Assembly (NCBI GenBank): GCA_025558075.1
Contig: JAHLKF010000003.1
Span: 992,001 to 1,056,000, forward strand
Direction of reading: 5' to 3'
DNA: 64,000 nt
Source: Gaertneriomyces semiglobifer
Lineage: Eukaryota; Chytridiomycota; Chytridiomycetes; Spizellomycetales; Spizellomycetaceae
Shown: positions 43,919 through 54,692 of the stretch, piece by piece
How positions within the stretch are numbered: the stretch's first letter is position 1
Layout: every line of letters starts with the position of its first letter
Position numbers and translations under genes: made by a program
Notes under the pieces: generated by a model
What the model saw: the letters and a program-made list of their open reading frames with translations, nothing else
Database searches by the model: none
What the model was told of the DNA's origin: nothing

Positions 43919-46696
43919 GTGGCCCTCGAGCGAGGAATGAGTGAATGTGTTTGCGATGTAATTTGGAAGAGGTTTTATCCCGTTGCAGGGGGCGGATGTT
44001 GCTATTTGGAAATAAGTGGTTGAAAAAATGAATTGCCAGTCGAGTAAATACAACGTGGAAACAGCAGATTGGTTAATGGATTTAATTTTTTGAAGTCAGG
44101 GCGAATGATTGCGAGGCTGCGAAGAGAATGCAGAGAACCACGTTTTCCAGAAATCCAACGTAATATTGAGGAGGTTTGATACTTGATGACTCCCAGAGCC
44201 CGTGCCCAGCTGATCCGGACTTTGGACTGCTGGCCCGCTGAGCTTCCACCTTTGTTGAACCTTCCCCGTGGTCATTTCCTCGACAGCATCCGTTTGAAGA
44301 TTGTAGAGCTTGTTGTTGCTTTGTATCCCGCCATTGAGATTGCAGACATCAATGCTTCGTGAGATTAATGAGATAAGACATCATATTAGGAAGGAATTTG
44401 CAGATTCGTCGACCTCGTAACTCGTTGTTTGTACTGGATGGCGTAGACTGGATTTCGTGGCAGACAGTGGTGAGAGTACGCAAGAGGACAGATCCGCTAG
44501 AGTCCGCAGAACGTCCCTCCGCGACTTGGAGAAATGGTCAGCTATCTATTGCTTTCATGTGGCACAAATGCCGACCTTCGCGGCTGTTTCTCATGCCCGG
44601 TGGACACTATCCTTTGGGAGCCGGGTGGATCGATTCCAGCAGATTGTTCATCCGGAGAGATTCAACACATCGTGTGGGAAAACGCTGATGGCATCAGATG
44701 AGCGTGGCGCACGGCTTGGGTTGCGCTCGCAGATAATCTGTCCAACTGCGAACGTTGGTGGGAAAGTGTGTAACTGTCATTTCGTCGAAAATGTCGCTGA
44801 ACATAACGAGAGCTTCGCCGCTTGGAAGAACCTAAGCGCCATCCAATAAGGATTCATTGGGGAATAGACGAGACAATGCTACGTTGGATGATGGCGCTGT
44901 TCGTTCGCCAAAAACATTCCGTCGCAAGTGGGTACGCATGCGTAAACGAACATCGCCATGCATCCGCCGTGTGCATCGTTGTCCGCAATGAGAGCAGTGC
45001 AAGAGTTCTTAGCGCGGCGACGTTGGAGTACGGTACGGTGACCGTTGAATAGCTGGGTAACTGTTCTCGTTCATTATTGTGAACGACCCTACCGGAACGA
45101 AAAACGTTGGGCGACTACCTTCCCGCTTTGATCACTGTAACACGCTCTTCTTGCCGTGTTCTCACAGTTGCCCCACTTCCGCGGCGACCCCGCAATGGTT
45201 TGAATTATTTCGTTCCTGACGATTGTCTCATTCTGGTTGTTTTCGCTTCACTATTTCGATATCATATACGCGGGCACACGCCTGGCGTGGTTCACTGAGA
45301 GCTCCTGTTCCCACGTCTTCGCCTTTCCCACCGACAAGGAACCCCGCTCGGGTCAGCATTACAGGTAAACTCCAGCCTCGTGGAAATTTAGTATCCTACC
45401 GGCTGTCGTTCTGTGCTTTACGAATTGTTTTTTTGGGACGCATCTGCTTACATTTGACACCTGCTGTGGGCGGATGCCTGTGAAGTATTGGTTGGAAGAT
45501 CGGCTTGCTGCCAGCCGGTAATCTTTATAAAAAAAAAGGGGAGCGCGACTGATAGAGCATGGTCAAGCGTGTGAGGCGAAAGCTAAGCAACAACGGTCGT
45601 CGTGACTGATCTGGTAAGAATTCGTTGGTCTTTAAAATCACCTCAAGATCCAGACGCGCTGGTACAGCGGGTTGACTGTTGCGGGTTCCAAATTTGTTTT
45701 TCTTGCCGGCACGCCACATTATGACGCTCATTTTAACTATTAGTTGATACCAATTTCCGAAAGACACCCGACAGCAGGTGGAAGGACTCGATGGAATGCC
45801 ACCATCATGGAGCGTATGCAATTTCAGCTCCGCGTTGCTGCACCTCTCATGCCCTTGTTATTAAATCACAGCAGGTATGATATTCCACTATCGATAGTGC
45901 CCGAACCCTATTGATCCGTGGAATTGCAGTATCCGAAAAGAAATTGTCCAAAATGACGCCCTTTTCAAGCGCAACGCGCGCGCACATATTTGGAATGGCC
46001 CCGGTGCCACAGTCATCCACCTGGCGGCACAGTTGTCGTAAATGCCTTATGTAATCACCACACGCTCACCTCCCCCCGTCTTCCACGGCCGAGGAAAGCG
46101 GATTTTTTGACGACTTGCGTTTTGTTTTACGAAAAAGCCATGTGCATGCGACGGGAAATATTGAAAAAATTAGCCGGTAGACCACGAAGAAGTGACTTGC
46201 GGCCATGGGTAGACGTTTCTCATCGCAATGATCGCACCCTTTCTGAGAGGGGGAAGGCCCCTTGTCACCGCGGAGAAGAGTGTCCCGCGTAACCCCTGAG
46301 ACATGGATTTTATTTTATTATTATTACTCGGGTGGTGCGACCGTCGTCACCGCTCATCGCAACCGTCAGCCGGTGGGAAACAAGTCGTTCCGCCATAGTA
46401 CAAGCGTATTAACATCCCATAAGTTGCTTCTTTCGATCCCTGAGTAACGTTTGTCCAAGTCGCAACCTCCCCTATACCGCTGCGGCTGTTGAATGACTTG
46501 CTTGGTGGCCTTCTTTTTCGGTGTGTGAATTGAGGAATACTGGAGACGTTCCGAGCAAGTGATATAATATTGCATGTGGAACCCTCGTTGGCACGTCAAA
46601 AAGGGTACCTGTGCTCTATTCAGTGTCCTTGACCAGTGATAAACCAACTAGTCGCAACTAGGCAAAAGCCTTGTCAACACAGCATTCAGGCTTACG
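43919..46696. other. 2.8-kb region with one coding-like stretch
   Basis: No gene is firmly supported here. Near 44103-44370 both strands are open and protein-like. The plus strand encodes 58 residues from ATG 44187 (MTPRARAQLIRTLDCWP). The minus strand holds an ATG-poor frame ending near 44103 (MTTGKVQQRWKLSGP and NITLDFWKTWFSAF). Either could be an exon of an unrecognised small gene. Frames at 44400-45500 lack motifs. Confidence 0.35.
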
Positions 46697-48009
46697 ATGG
46701 CCTTGCAACTGGACATCACCACGGCTTGCGTGGTCGGATACCAGGCAATCCTCGGCCAATCAGGGCAAGCACCAACGCAAGCGGCGGCCATTGCTTTCTG
46801 CCAAGAACAAGCACAGTCATTCATGTTCCCTTTCCTCCTCGACATTTCGAAACAGTTTGGATTTCCTGGAATAGTTGTCGGAGCAAGTCTTCCCTTCATT
46901 CTCATCGGACTTGTGATTGCGTTGTTGAGGTTGAGAAAAATTGTGAATGCACGGAGTATCTGCATCTTTGTCGCTACACTGGGCAACTTGACTTTTGCCG
47001 GAGCGATCACTTATGGCTTCAAGGGTATCGATGCGGAATTCCTCATTAGCGATGTCGTCGGTGTGACGGGCTTCATCATTGTCTTGGTATGTATTGTCTT
47101 TCTGATGTTCAGGCTTATCTGTGACCTCTGTTTCTAAACATCCTGTCCCTTCCAGACTTTCCTCTCCATGGCGGGTATTCTCCGCTATCAACAAGTCATT
47201 ACCAGCAGGAGCAAGCGCATGTACTTCAAGTACATCCTCATCGTGGTCCTCCTTGGCTTCGCCGGCGTCATGGGGTACACTGCTGCAGATCAAATCATCA
47301 ACTCGCCGCAGTACCCAACCCGGTTCAACGTGCTCTTCAGTGCCCTCCCATTTGGTCCCCTCCTCATCTACGTTTGCGGTGGATTGTTCTGCTTCTCCCG
47401 CAACTTGCCCAAGAGTTTGTGGAAAGAGGCTGGTAACAACACCGATGTGTTGAAAACCTTGAGACGAACCAATGATATCATGATGGCGGCCATCACCGTG
47501 ATTATCATCAGTCAGCTTGCCGTTCTGTTCCCCCTGAGAGGTATGTTAACTATTCTACTCTTTGCTCCTGTTTCAACACAGGCACTGACCCAACGTTACT
47601 TTAAACAGAAACCGCCTTCAACAACTCTGTTGCTTGTCTCCACCTTTCCATGTGTCTGTTCATTGAAAACATCTTCGAAACCACCACCAACGCCCTTAGA
47701 GGAAAGTCATTCTTCTCCACACCATCTAGTCAGATCACAGGAGCCAGCTCGGACATGCTTTCACGTCCACTTTCCATGAACCCTGCTCGCGTCGACGTCG
47801 TGAAGCCGTACGATATCACAAACTACGGAAACTCTCAGACGACTTACACTCCACAAAAGTATGGCGCTGGTAACGGGATGTACACAGGAAATAGCCGGAA
47901 TAGCGATTATGACAACCCTCCATGGACACGCGACGTCAAAGTGTCTATGGGTGGGGAGGTCAACCAATCGCCGTATAGCGGCACCTATGGAACCGGACGA
48001 CAGACGTAG
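46697..48009 (+). CDS. Seven-helix membrane protein of unknown family
   Basis: Three exons close in phase: 46697-47086, 47156-47540 and 47609-48009, giving 391 residues. Hydropathy by eye gives seven membrane segments: GIVVGASLPFILIGLVIALL, ICIFVATLGNLTFAG, DVVGVTGFIIVLTFLSMAG, YILIVVLLGFAGVMGYTAA, VLFSALPFGPLLIYVCGG, AAITVIIISQLAVLFPL and SVACLHLSMCLFIENIFE. A polar tail of about 110 residues rich in Ser, Thr, Tyr and Asn follows. The N-terminus is short and without a clear signal peptide. The topology suits a GPCR-like receptor, but no diagnostic motif is visible, so function is open. Confidence 0.82.
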
Positions 48010-48748
48010 ATGAATTGGTGTCTATCGTTCTATGACCGCTTCAATAGGAAGATCTTCTATGAACATTTTGCACGCTGGCGTAGCGAAAGGCATCATATAA
48101 ACAATGCACAGTTGTAAATGGAAAGCATAGTGTAGATGGAGTAGAGCATGTAGAAATTATTGCTGCATTTTCGATAGAGGCATAATCTTTATCACAGATA
48201 CATATCAGTTCTTCAGTGAGAAAATAACACGTCATGTTGGCACTTTCGCCTATATATGGATGCCCGATGTTGGATACATGCAACCATAGAAAGTAGGTAC
48301 GTAGTCATATTCAAAGCAACAAGCTCTGTCACTCGAGGAATACATCTCATGCTACAACTTGGCTGGCTGGTAACCGGGCCATCGTTACTGTGGCAGTTGT
48401 TGAAATTTGTACCCAGTCATCTTTCCTTTGGTAAATGACGGTAATGCTGCCCACTGTCCAGGTCATAACATCGCAAACGGCTGCCACGAATCTGATAGTG
48501 GTGTTGAAACCGAAAAGTGCTAGTGGTCGCCCGCTTCGTACAGCTCGTTGAACGTCAACAAAAGGTAAACCATCTGAAATCATTTCCGTTAAGACCCAAC
48601 GAATGTTGATGGGACTTGGTTCACGTTGGAAGTTCCAACGGTATCGAGTCCTTCATGCAATCATGTCCGTCGGCCGCTCGCCGTAACCAAATGAACACTA
48701 CCAGATATGCAACTGTCATCACATTCTTATTCACCCGCAAATCGCCAT
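48010..48748. other. Spacer without supported genes
   Basis: This 739-base stretch lies between convergent genes. Short frames only, none with recognisable features. Confidence 0.4.
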
Positions 48749-49030
48749 TTACATGCTTCCCGTCTCCCTATCCTTTAACGTGCCCCCAACCACATCTCCC
48801 AGCACCTCTTTGACACTCTCCGCTCGATCCTTCAACTCTTCCACACCCTCTTCAACCCTCTCTAGTGATTTTTGTGTTCTTTCAAGAACAGCATCGAGCG
48901 CGGTGAATTGTTTGATGGTGGTGGACAGCGACGTGGGAGTGTTCACTGAGGAAAGAAGACTGTTGTGCGTCGTGTTTGCGAGTGTGCGGAGTTGAGTGGT
49001 GGGTGGACGGTAAGGGAGCTGTTGGGACAT
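48749..49030 (-). CDS. Small coiled-coil protein, 93 residues
   Basis: ATG 49030 opens a single-exon frame. The first 40 residues are Thr/Ser/Pro-rich. Residues about 40-82 form a strong amphipathic helix (LDAVLERTQKSLERVEEGVE, then ELKDRAESVKEVL). The size and single helix recall small subunits of tethering or kinetochore complexes such as BLOC-1, BORC or DASH, but no diagnostic motif fixes a family. Confidence 0.65.
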   Translation of the reverse strand: MSQQLPYRPPTTQLRTLANTTHNSLLSSVNTPTSLSTTIKQFTALDAVLERTQKSLERVEEGVEELKDRAESVKEVLGDVVGGTLKDRETGSM

Positions 49031-49688
49031 TTTTCCACGGGAGTGAACGGTTTCTCTTCAATAGTTTGTTACAACATAAACCGTACCAATCCGTGGTCAC
49101 TTAGTTTAAGATCCCTCTCTTCATTGTGATCCTATGATAGTGAAGAGGAATGGAATGGTTAGCAGAGAGATTGGAATAAGATGCGTTCAAGGGTTGGGCG
49201 GAAATGCTAACGTCTTGTTCGATGACAGGACGTTCGCCGGCTGTTAGCACCGGTGGTTTGATTCCGTAGTATCTCGTCTGACTTTGACTTGAGATTAAAT
49301 CAACCGCTCTAACCCCCACTGCGGGCAGGCGTCCGCGACATTGTCTGCGTTATCCTTTTGAGATGGTTGTCGGCCAATGTCTTTCGATACTTCCAAACGT
49401 TCGCGCGGCGCTGATGAAGCCAGCCAAGCGACAACCAAAACGACCGCTGTCTGAACTGCATGCTCGGAAGATTACTTTACCTGAACCCCAGTCTGTGTTA
49501 AGGATCGCTTGCTCGCTACAAGACTTCGCTGTGGTCGGTGAGTGTATTTGACGCGTTCAGAAGAGCCATACGTCAAAGCGCAAGAAGGTCTACAGCATCC
49601 CGATCATCACTTAAACAAATCTCTACCTACAAATGTCTACGAGCTAATCTATATAATAAAGAGTATCTAAATTCTATAACACTCTATC
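49031..49688. other. Spacer without supported genes
   Basis: These 658 bases separate the transglutaminase-like gene's stop codon from the small coiled-coil gene's start. I see no protein-like frame or structured element. Confidence 0.4.
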
Positions 49689-51571
49689 TCATCTATCGGG
49701 CGCAACCTTCCAGACGGCGGCATATGAAAAGCTATCGCCCTGAGACTGCTTCACTCCCAGTGACCACTCACCGGTTTCACCAAGTGTGATGTCAAGCTTA
49801 TACATATTGCTGACGGCATTCAAATAGTAGAATCGCCTCGCCGGAGATATGAGCGCTAGCGTTTCGGGTCTCCCAGAAAACGACTGTATACGAAACGCCT
49901 GGCGGGAGCCAAGCGGTAGGTCTCCATTCAATGGAGCCTGAACAGCCAGTAGGCGTTCTGAAAGTGTCTTGGAATAAACCTTCGGGAACGGCTGCGAAAC
50001 AAGGCCAGTCTCTCCAGAGCAACGAAGTTGGTACTCTATCGCTAACGGGAAGGTTGTGCCACTAATACCGGCCCAAAAGCGTAAAGAATAATCACCCTCT
50101 CCCGGACACCGTATCAACACCGAAACTTCGCGTTGGCCGTTGAGGATTCCAACGATCGTGGGATTCGCGGCATTCTCCAAAGGTCCACCAGCACTCATTA
50201 TGTTGCAGCTGAAATATACATCCTCGGGCACAAGTATTCTCACTTTATAGTCTTCTCCTGCTCGAGGTGTGACGTCCAGAACACAATCTCGTTCCTCCGC
50301 CTCCAATCCCCACATGTAGAATCCGGGTTGCGGCGCAACCGCTCTGCTGTATTCTTCATCGGAAATCGGATCATCCAAGTATTGTTCATTTGTATTCTTC
50401 GGTAGGTGGTTACCGACAAACTCTCGTGGATCACTCAAGAAATAGAAGGGGTTAAACTTCTTTTCAAAGGCCTGAGAAGCGTTCACAACACCGGCTCCCC
50501 AACATACGTCCACCATTCTCCATTGGTTGTGAACGAAAACGGCATTCCATGCGTGGTTCTCTCTTTGTACGGGTGTTTTGCCAGCAACATAGCCATATCC
50601 TTTCCCCGAGCCGGATACTTGAGTACACCGTAATCCAGCTGCATCACACATTTGCTGGAACAAAGAAGCGTATCCAGCACAAACTCCTTTCCGTGAGCTT
50701 AGAACATCATTGGGTGCTTGGCTTGTCTTTGCACCTCCAAAGAAACGCTCGACGTCATACTCAATATTATCGGCAATCCAAACAAAGATCGCACGGTATT
50801 TCTCCACTTCGTCCGCGAAAGGAGATACAAGATAGTGGGTCAGTTGCTGGACTGAGGATGTGTACTCGAGGGGCGCGGCCTTCGCGTAGGTGTCGACGTT
50901 ATCGAAATTCATTGCTAAAGCAGGAGGTGAGAACGGCAGGGGCTACCTGTGAGTGCAGCACCGTTGCGATACTTACTGTCATAATATATACCGGTGGGAT
51001 CTCGGCGAAGGGTGCTTTTCTGCACGCGCGACCGCGGAGGAACCACATGGCTCTCCTTACGTGAAGCGTCAGGGATTTGCCTGGTCGTGGAGAGAAATGA
51101 TCCTGGTCGCGGAGGCACTATCGGCCGGTTGGGAGCTGGGCGCCTTGGGACTGCGGGCGCCTCACTACTATAGGCCACCGATGGCAACGGATTATTATTG
51201 CTAACCGTTGACAAAGGAGGACGAGGCGGTAATATGGGCGGACTGACATTTGGTTGTGTGGGTAGAGTCGAGGTGAGCGTCGCTCGCTGTGGCAGTTTCG
51301 GTGCTGCAGCGAAGCTCGACGGTCGCGGTGGCAGCGACGGACCTGCTGGATCTTGCTCATTCAATTCACAGAGTGAAGGCTGCGGACGACCAGATGCCAC
51401 GGTCGGTCGCGAGGCCACCGTCGGAAAAGCAGCCCACGCATCTTTCAGCACTCTTGCTGGTTTCGGCGGAGGAGCAGGAGCAGAACTGTTTTCAATGTTT
51501 GCCTTTGGCTCGACTACCGGGACATTTGACCGTTGATGTGTGATGACTGGCGCAGTGTAAATTCTAGGCAT
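49689..51571 (-). CDS. Transglutaminase-like protein with proline-rich N-terminus
   Basis: Two exons (50977-51571 and 49689-50914) close in phase and give 606 residues. ATG 51571 is chosen because upstream in-frame sequence lacks an ATG. Residues 1-195 are Pro-rich with repeated PPxPxR patches (PPPKPAR, LPPRPSS, ILPPRPP, VPPRPGS), likely SH3 ligands. A transglutaminase-core domain follows at about 220-370. Its catalytic triad appears intact: Cys in RKGVCAGYASLFQQM, His in RENHAWNAVF, Asp in MVDVCWGAG. The architecture recalls fungal Cyk3-type cytokinesis proteins, although those carry an SH3 domain instead of its ligands and usually a degenerate triad. The C-terminal 200 residues look like beta-sandwich repeats. 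Confidence 0.85.
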
Positions 51572-52332
51572 AGTAGGGCTTCCTGCGCAGGTGTAGTGGC
51601 TTCCTACTGCGAAGCTGACGTTCCTTCGTTTTATCACAGTAATTTCTGAGGCAGGAGTGAAGAGCGGTCTAAAAAGGTTCTCAACAAGGACGTTCAACTG
51701 CTCTAATTAAAGAGTCTTTCAGGTTGTATGTCGGATTTGGAAACTTGCCGCCCTTGTCCGCGAAGGCTGGCAAATATTCTCTTTGCTAGAGAGCCGATTG
51801 GAGCTGTTGCTGATCAGCAAAACATGCTTAGGGGACGATTTCAGCAAGGGTTTGTTGGGTAACTTTAACAGTACCTGAAAGTCTTTTCAAACCCTTTGGG
51901 CGAGATCTGGCATTCGGATGGTCTATCACTGCCTAATCTCAAACTACACAACATTCCTACGCCGGGGCAGAGTGCCGTTCTATTCGCATATGCACGGACG
52001 TTCTATTTGCCAACGAGGCATTTTACCAGCTGTAAACGGTCGTAATGGGCCAAGCCGTTCACGCGTGAGTTAGCCGACGGAAGATAACCTCAAACCCAGG
52101 TCAGTATGCTGACTAATAAGGAATGTGGCCGAATACGGCTTTGACAGTCGTCAAGCTCCACAATCTGTACTCCGTCCCTAGCATGACTTGCCGTGAGATG
52201 CCTGGGAGAAACATAGGATGACCGAAGCAATTGCAGGCTTCGACGCAAAAGACTCAATGTATTCTATTAAATACAGGTGTTCGTGCTTCTTGATAGCGGT
52301 CATTCCCGAACCAGCATCGTTTTGTGGTGCTG
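51572..52332. other. Spacer between the transglutaminase-like gene and PPIL1
   Basis: This 761-base region holds the promoter of the transglutaminase-like gene and the PPIL1 3' end. No coding frame or repeat stands out. Confidence 0.4.
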
Positions 52333-53147
52333 TCAGTTATTTACAAAGCCCTTCCTGATCACAACATCTTCTTTTGGCCTGTCGGCAGCATCTGTCGGCA
52401 CCTAAAAGGAATGATGTTGAGCGTTCTTCCAGATCTAACTAGTCTCATGATACAGTTCGATTCTTACCAATCCAATCCGCTTTACGATACTCATCCCAGA
52501 GCTCACTCTTCCGAAGATTGTATGCTTGCCATCTAACCAGGGTGTTGGTGCCAAAGTAATAAAGAACTGTGACCCGTTCGTATTCGGACCGCTAGATCGC
52601 AGACAGGACATTGGTAAGCGAGACCGGGTAATGACCATCAATATGCGAAAGTCGCACCTGTTGGCCATAGACAGGATCCCTGCGCCTGTGTGTTTTAGCT
52701 CCGGGTGTATTTCATCAGCGAACTTTTCTCTGTTATAAGGACATGGCAATCAGTGCCATCCCTGAATGCTTTGTTTGACACCGCAGGTTCAACTGACGAA
52801 CTCACCCAAAAATGCTTGTTCCCCCTCGTCCGGTCCCGGTTGGGTCACCGCCTTGTATCATGAAATCGGCAATGATTCGATGGAACTTGAAAGCAATGAA
52901 GATCAGCACCAATTGTCGTCCGAAATCCAGTCCTAGTACTCACCTACCTTGACATTGTTATAATACCCTCTTTTCGCCTAATGGGGTAACTGTGATTAAG
53001 CATAGTGATCTTGACGGAAGAAGGCAGCTGTTGAGAAAATTATACCAACTGATAAAAGTTCTCGCAAGCTTTGGGAGCATGTTGCCAGTACAGCTCTATG
53101 GTAATGTTGCCAGCGCTGGTATCCAATGTTACTGATCTCTCTGCCAT
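52333..53147 (-). CDS. Peptidyl-prolyl isomerase PPIL1 (spliceosomal cyclophilin)
   Basis: This is a single-domain cyclophilin that in other eukaryotes binds SKIP/Prp45 in the spliceosome. Six exons close in phase: 53046-53147, 52948-52977, 52806-52885, 52658-52729, 52468-52591 and 52333-52401, giving 158 residues, close to the human length. Motifs follow in order: [94 protein letters not shown] and HTIFGRV. Catalytic residues (FHRII, Phe-Phe, Trp) are present. Exon 2 is only 30 nt. Confidence 0.95.
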
Positions 53148-53497
53148 TTCTTCTTCGTGCGTCCTCACTAGTATTATTGTATATGTAGCTGTGCAATCAT
53201 CTGTTTACGTTTCGTCAGAAATATTGAAGCGTGCATCGTCCGTCCAAAGCAAGGACACAATCCTGGAAAAACATTTTCATAAACGGAGATTTTGGTAGCT
53301 GGTACCTGTCTGCAGCCGAGTTATTGACGCTGAAGGTGATCTTGAGTTTGAACTGAGCTTTACTGCATACAATAAGTATGTTCTTAGAGGAACCTTATAC
53401 TTGGTTCGTTTATGGAAAGCATTGAGAGCAATGCGCCTCCCGGGTATGTACATGCATTAACTGAGGAACACCTCTGGGTCTCAATTGATCCTACACC
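53148..53497. other. PPIL1 promoter and GET1 3' region
   Basis: These 350 bases separate two genes on the same strand. I see no further feature. Confidence 0.35.
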
Positions 53498-54248
53498 TCA
53501 CTGGGCAATAGCCTCATTCGCGGCAGCTTTCGGTGTAGAAGCGACCATTCCACGTACTCTCCGCATAACGTTATTGCAAGCGTAGAGCCAGAACACCACA
53601 CTCACGGACCCTATTGCATGGGTAAGAACACGTCGCCAAAACCCAATTGTCTTGCTACAGACTGTGCATACCTAGCGGTGCCAAGGGCAGTGCGAGCAGA
53701 TATTTGAAGGGACCTATCCAATCCTCAGGAACATAAAACATCGGTTTCGACCGATAAACGGTAATCATTAGTATTTGAAGCAACCAGAAGATTGCCCGGA
53801 GCCCCCAGGAGACTTTCATTTCAAAAAGCTGGCGAGTTGTCCCTTCTTTCTTGGCTAGTGGACGAGATGGGTCAATTTGGGGACCGATTGGACGGCCATA
53901 GCGCCTAGCCAGCCCTACCTTGGTTTTCACAGTCCTGCTTCATCTTGTCGAGTTTCCTCCGTAGTTTCGCCCACTTTGCAAATTCATCCTGTGCGCTTGT
54001 TTGCCCAAGTTCGGTTTGCACTGCTATAGTGTCCCGCTGGAGCTTCCGAAACTGCTGCACTTCTGAATGCCGTACAGTCCCATTATACCATGACCACAAC
54101 TACATAGATATCCGCATGTCATTAAGGCCAGCTAGCTCCAACGGACGCCATGCGACGAACCCACCTTTGAACCAATCCGACCGTATCCTATTGAATCCAC
54201 TATCTGGAAGAACACCGCATATAGCAAAACATAGTGCAGTGGTTCCAT
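53498..54248 (-). CDS. GET1: GET1/WRB, receptor subunit for tail-anchored protein insertion
   Basis: Get1 forms the ER-membrane receptor, with Get2, that takes tail-anchored proteins from Get3. Four exons close in phase: 54165-54248, 53919-54099, 53672-53854 and 53498-53610, giving 186 residues. The N-terminus holds the first membrane helix (LHYVLLYAVFFQIVDSI). The cytosolic coiled coil contains the family signature SAQDEFAKWAKLRRKLDKM, the Get3-binding part. Two further helices follow (WGLRAIFWLLQILMITVY and GSVSVVFWLYACNNV), with FYVPEDWIGPFKYLLALPLA, PLG between them. Confidence 0.95.
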
Positions 54249-54270
54249 CTCGTCGCAGTGTAAGTTCTTC

Positions 54271-54640
54271 TTAAATAACAACACAGTAACTGAACTGTTC
54301 AATTGCCATCAATCGGATCTCGCCTTGCGTCAAGTCAAAAATATTCGGAAGCGGCTCGTGGATTTCACGCCTTTTAGACGCACTTTCTTCCCCACCATCT
54401 GCACGGCGCCCAGTATCATCACAGGATTTGTTGGAGATCTTTCTGGAGGGCGTATCCTGTCCTGGCCAGAGTAAACGCAGCTCTGGCGGGAAGACCAGTG
54501 CCTGATGAGGGTATTTTGCAAGGACGGGAACGATTCTCGCTTGTGGTATCACTTTGTCGATTGAAAGGATAGAACGAGAGAGACCTTTCTGCACATTCGC
54601 TGTATCGACATTTCACACTTGGAGCACACATAGTTCTGTT
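54271..54640 (-). CDS. Hypothetical coding stretch upstream of GET1
   Basis: A minus-strand frame of about 110 codons is open and protein-like (VIPQARIVPVLAKYPHQALV, FPPELRLLWPGQD, PNIFDLTQGEIRLMAIEQF) and ends 23 bases before the GET1 start. It has no suitable in-frame ATG, so a first exon upstream near 54660 would be needed. I could not define the splice sites. It may be a small gene or an unusual 5' region of GET1. No family is recognised. Confidence 0.35.
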
Positions 54641-54692
54641 ATATTTTGTTAATGCGCTCGTCGAGTATTCTCTTATCATTCGGTCAGTGAAG

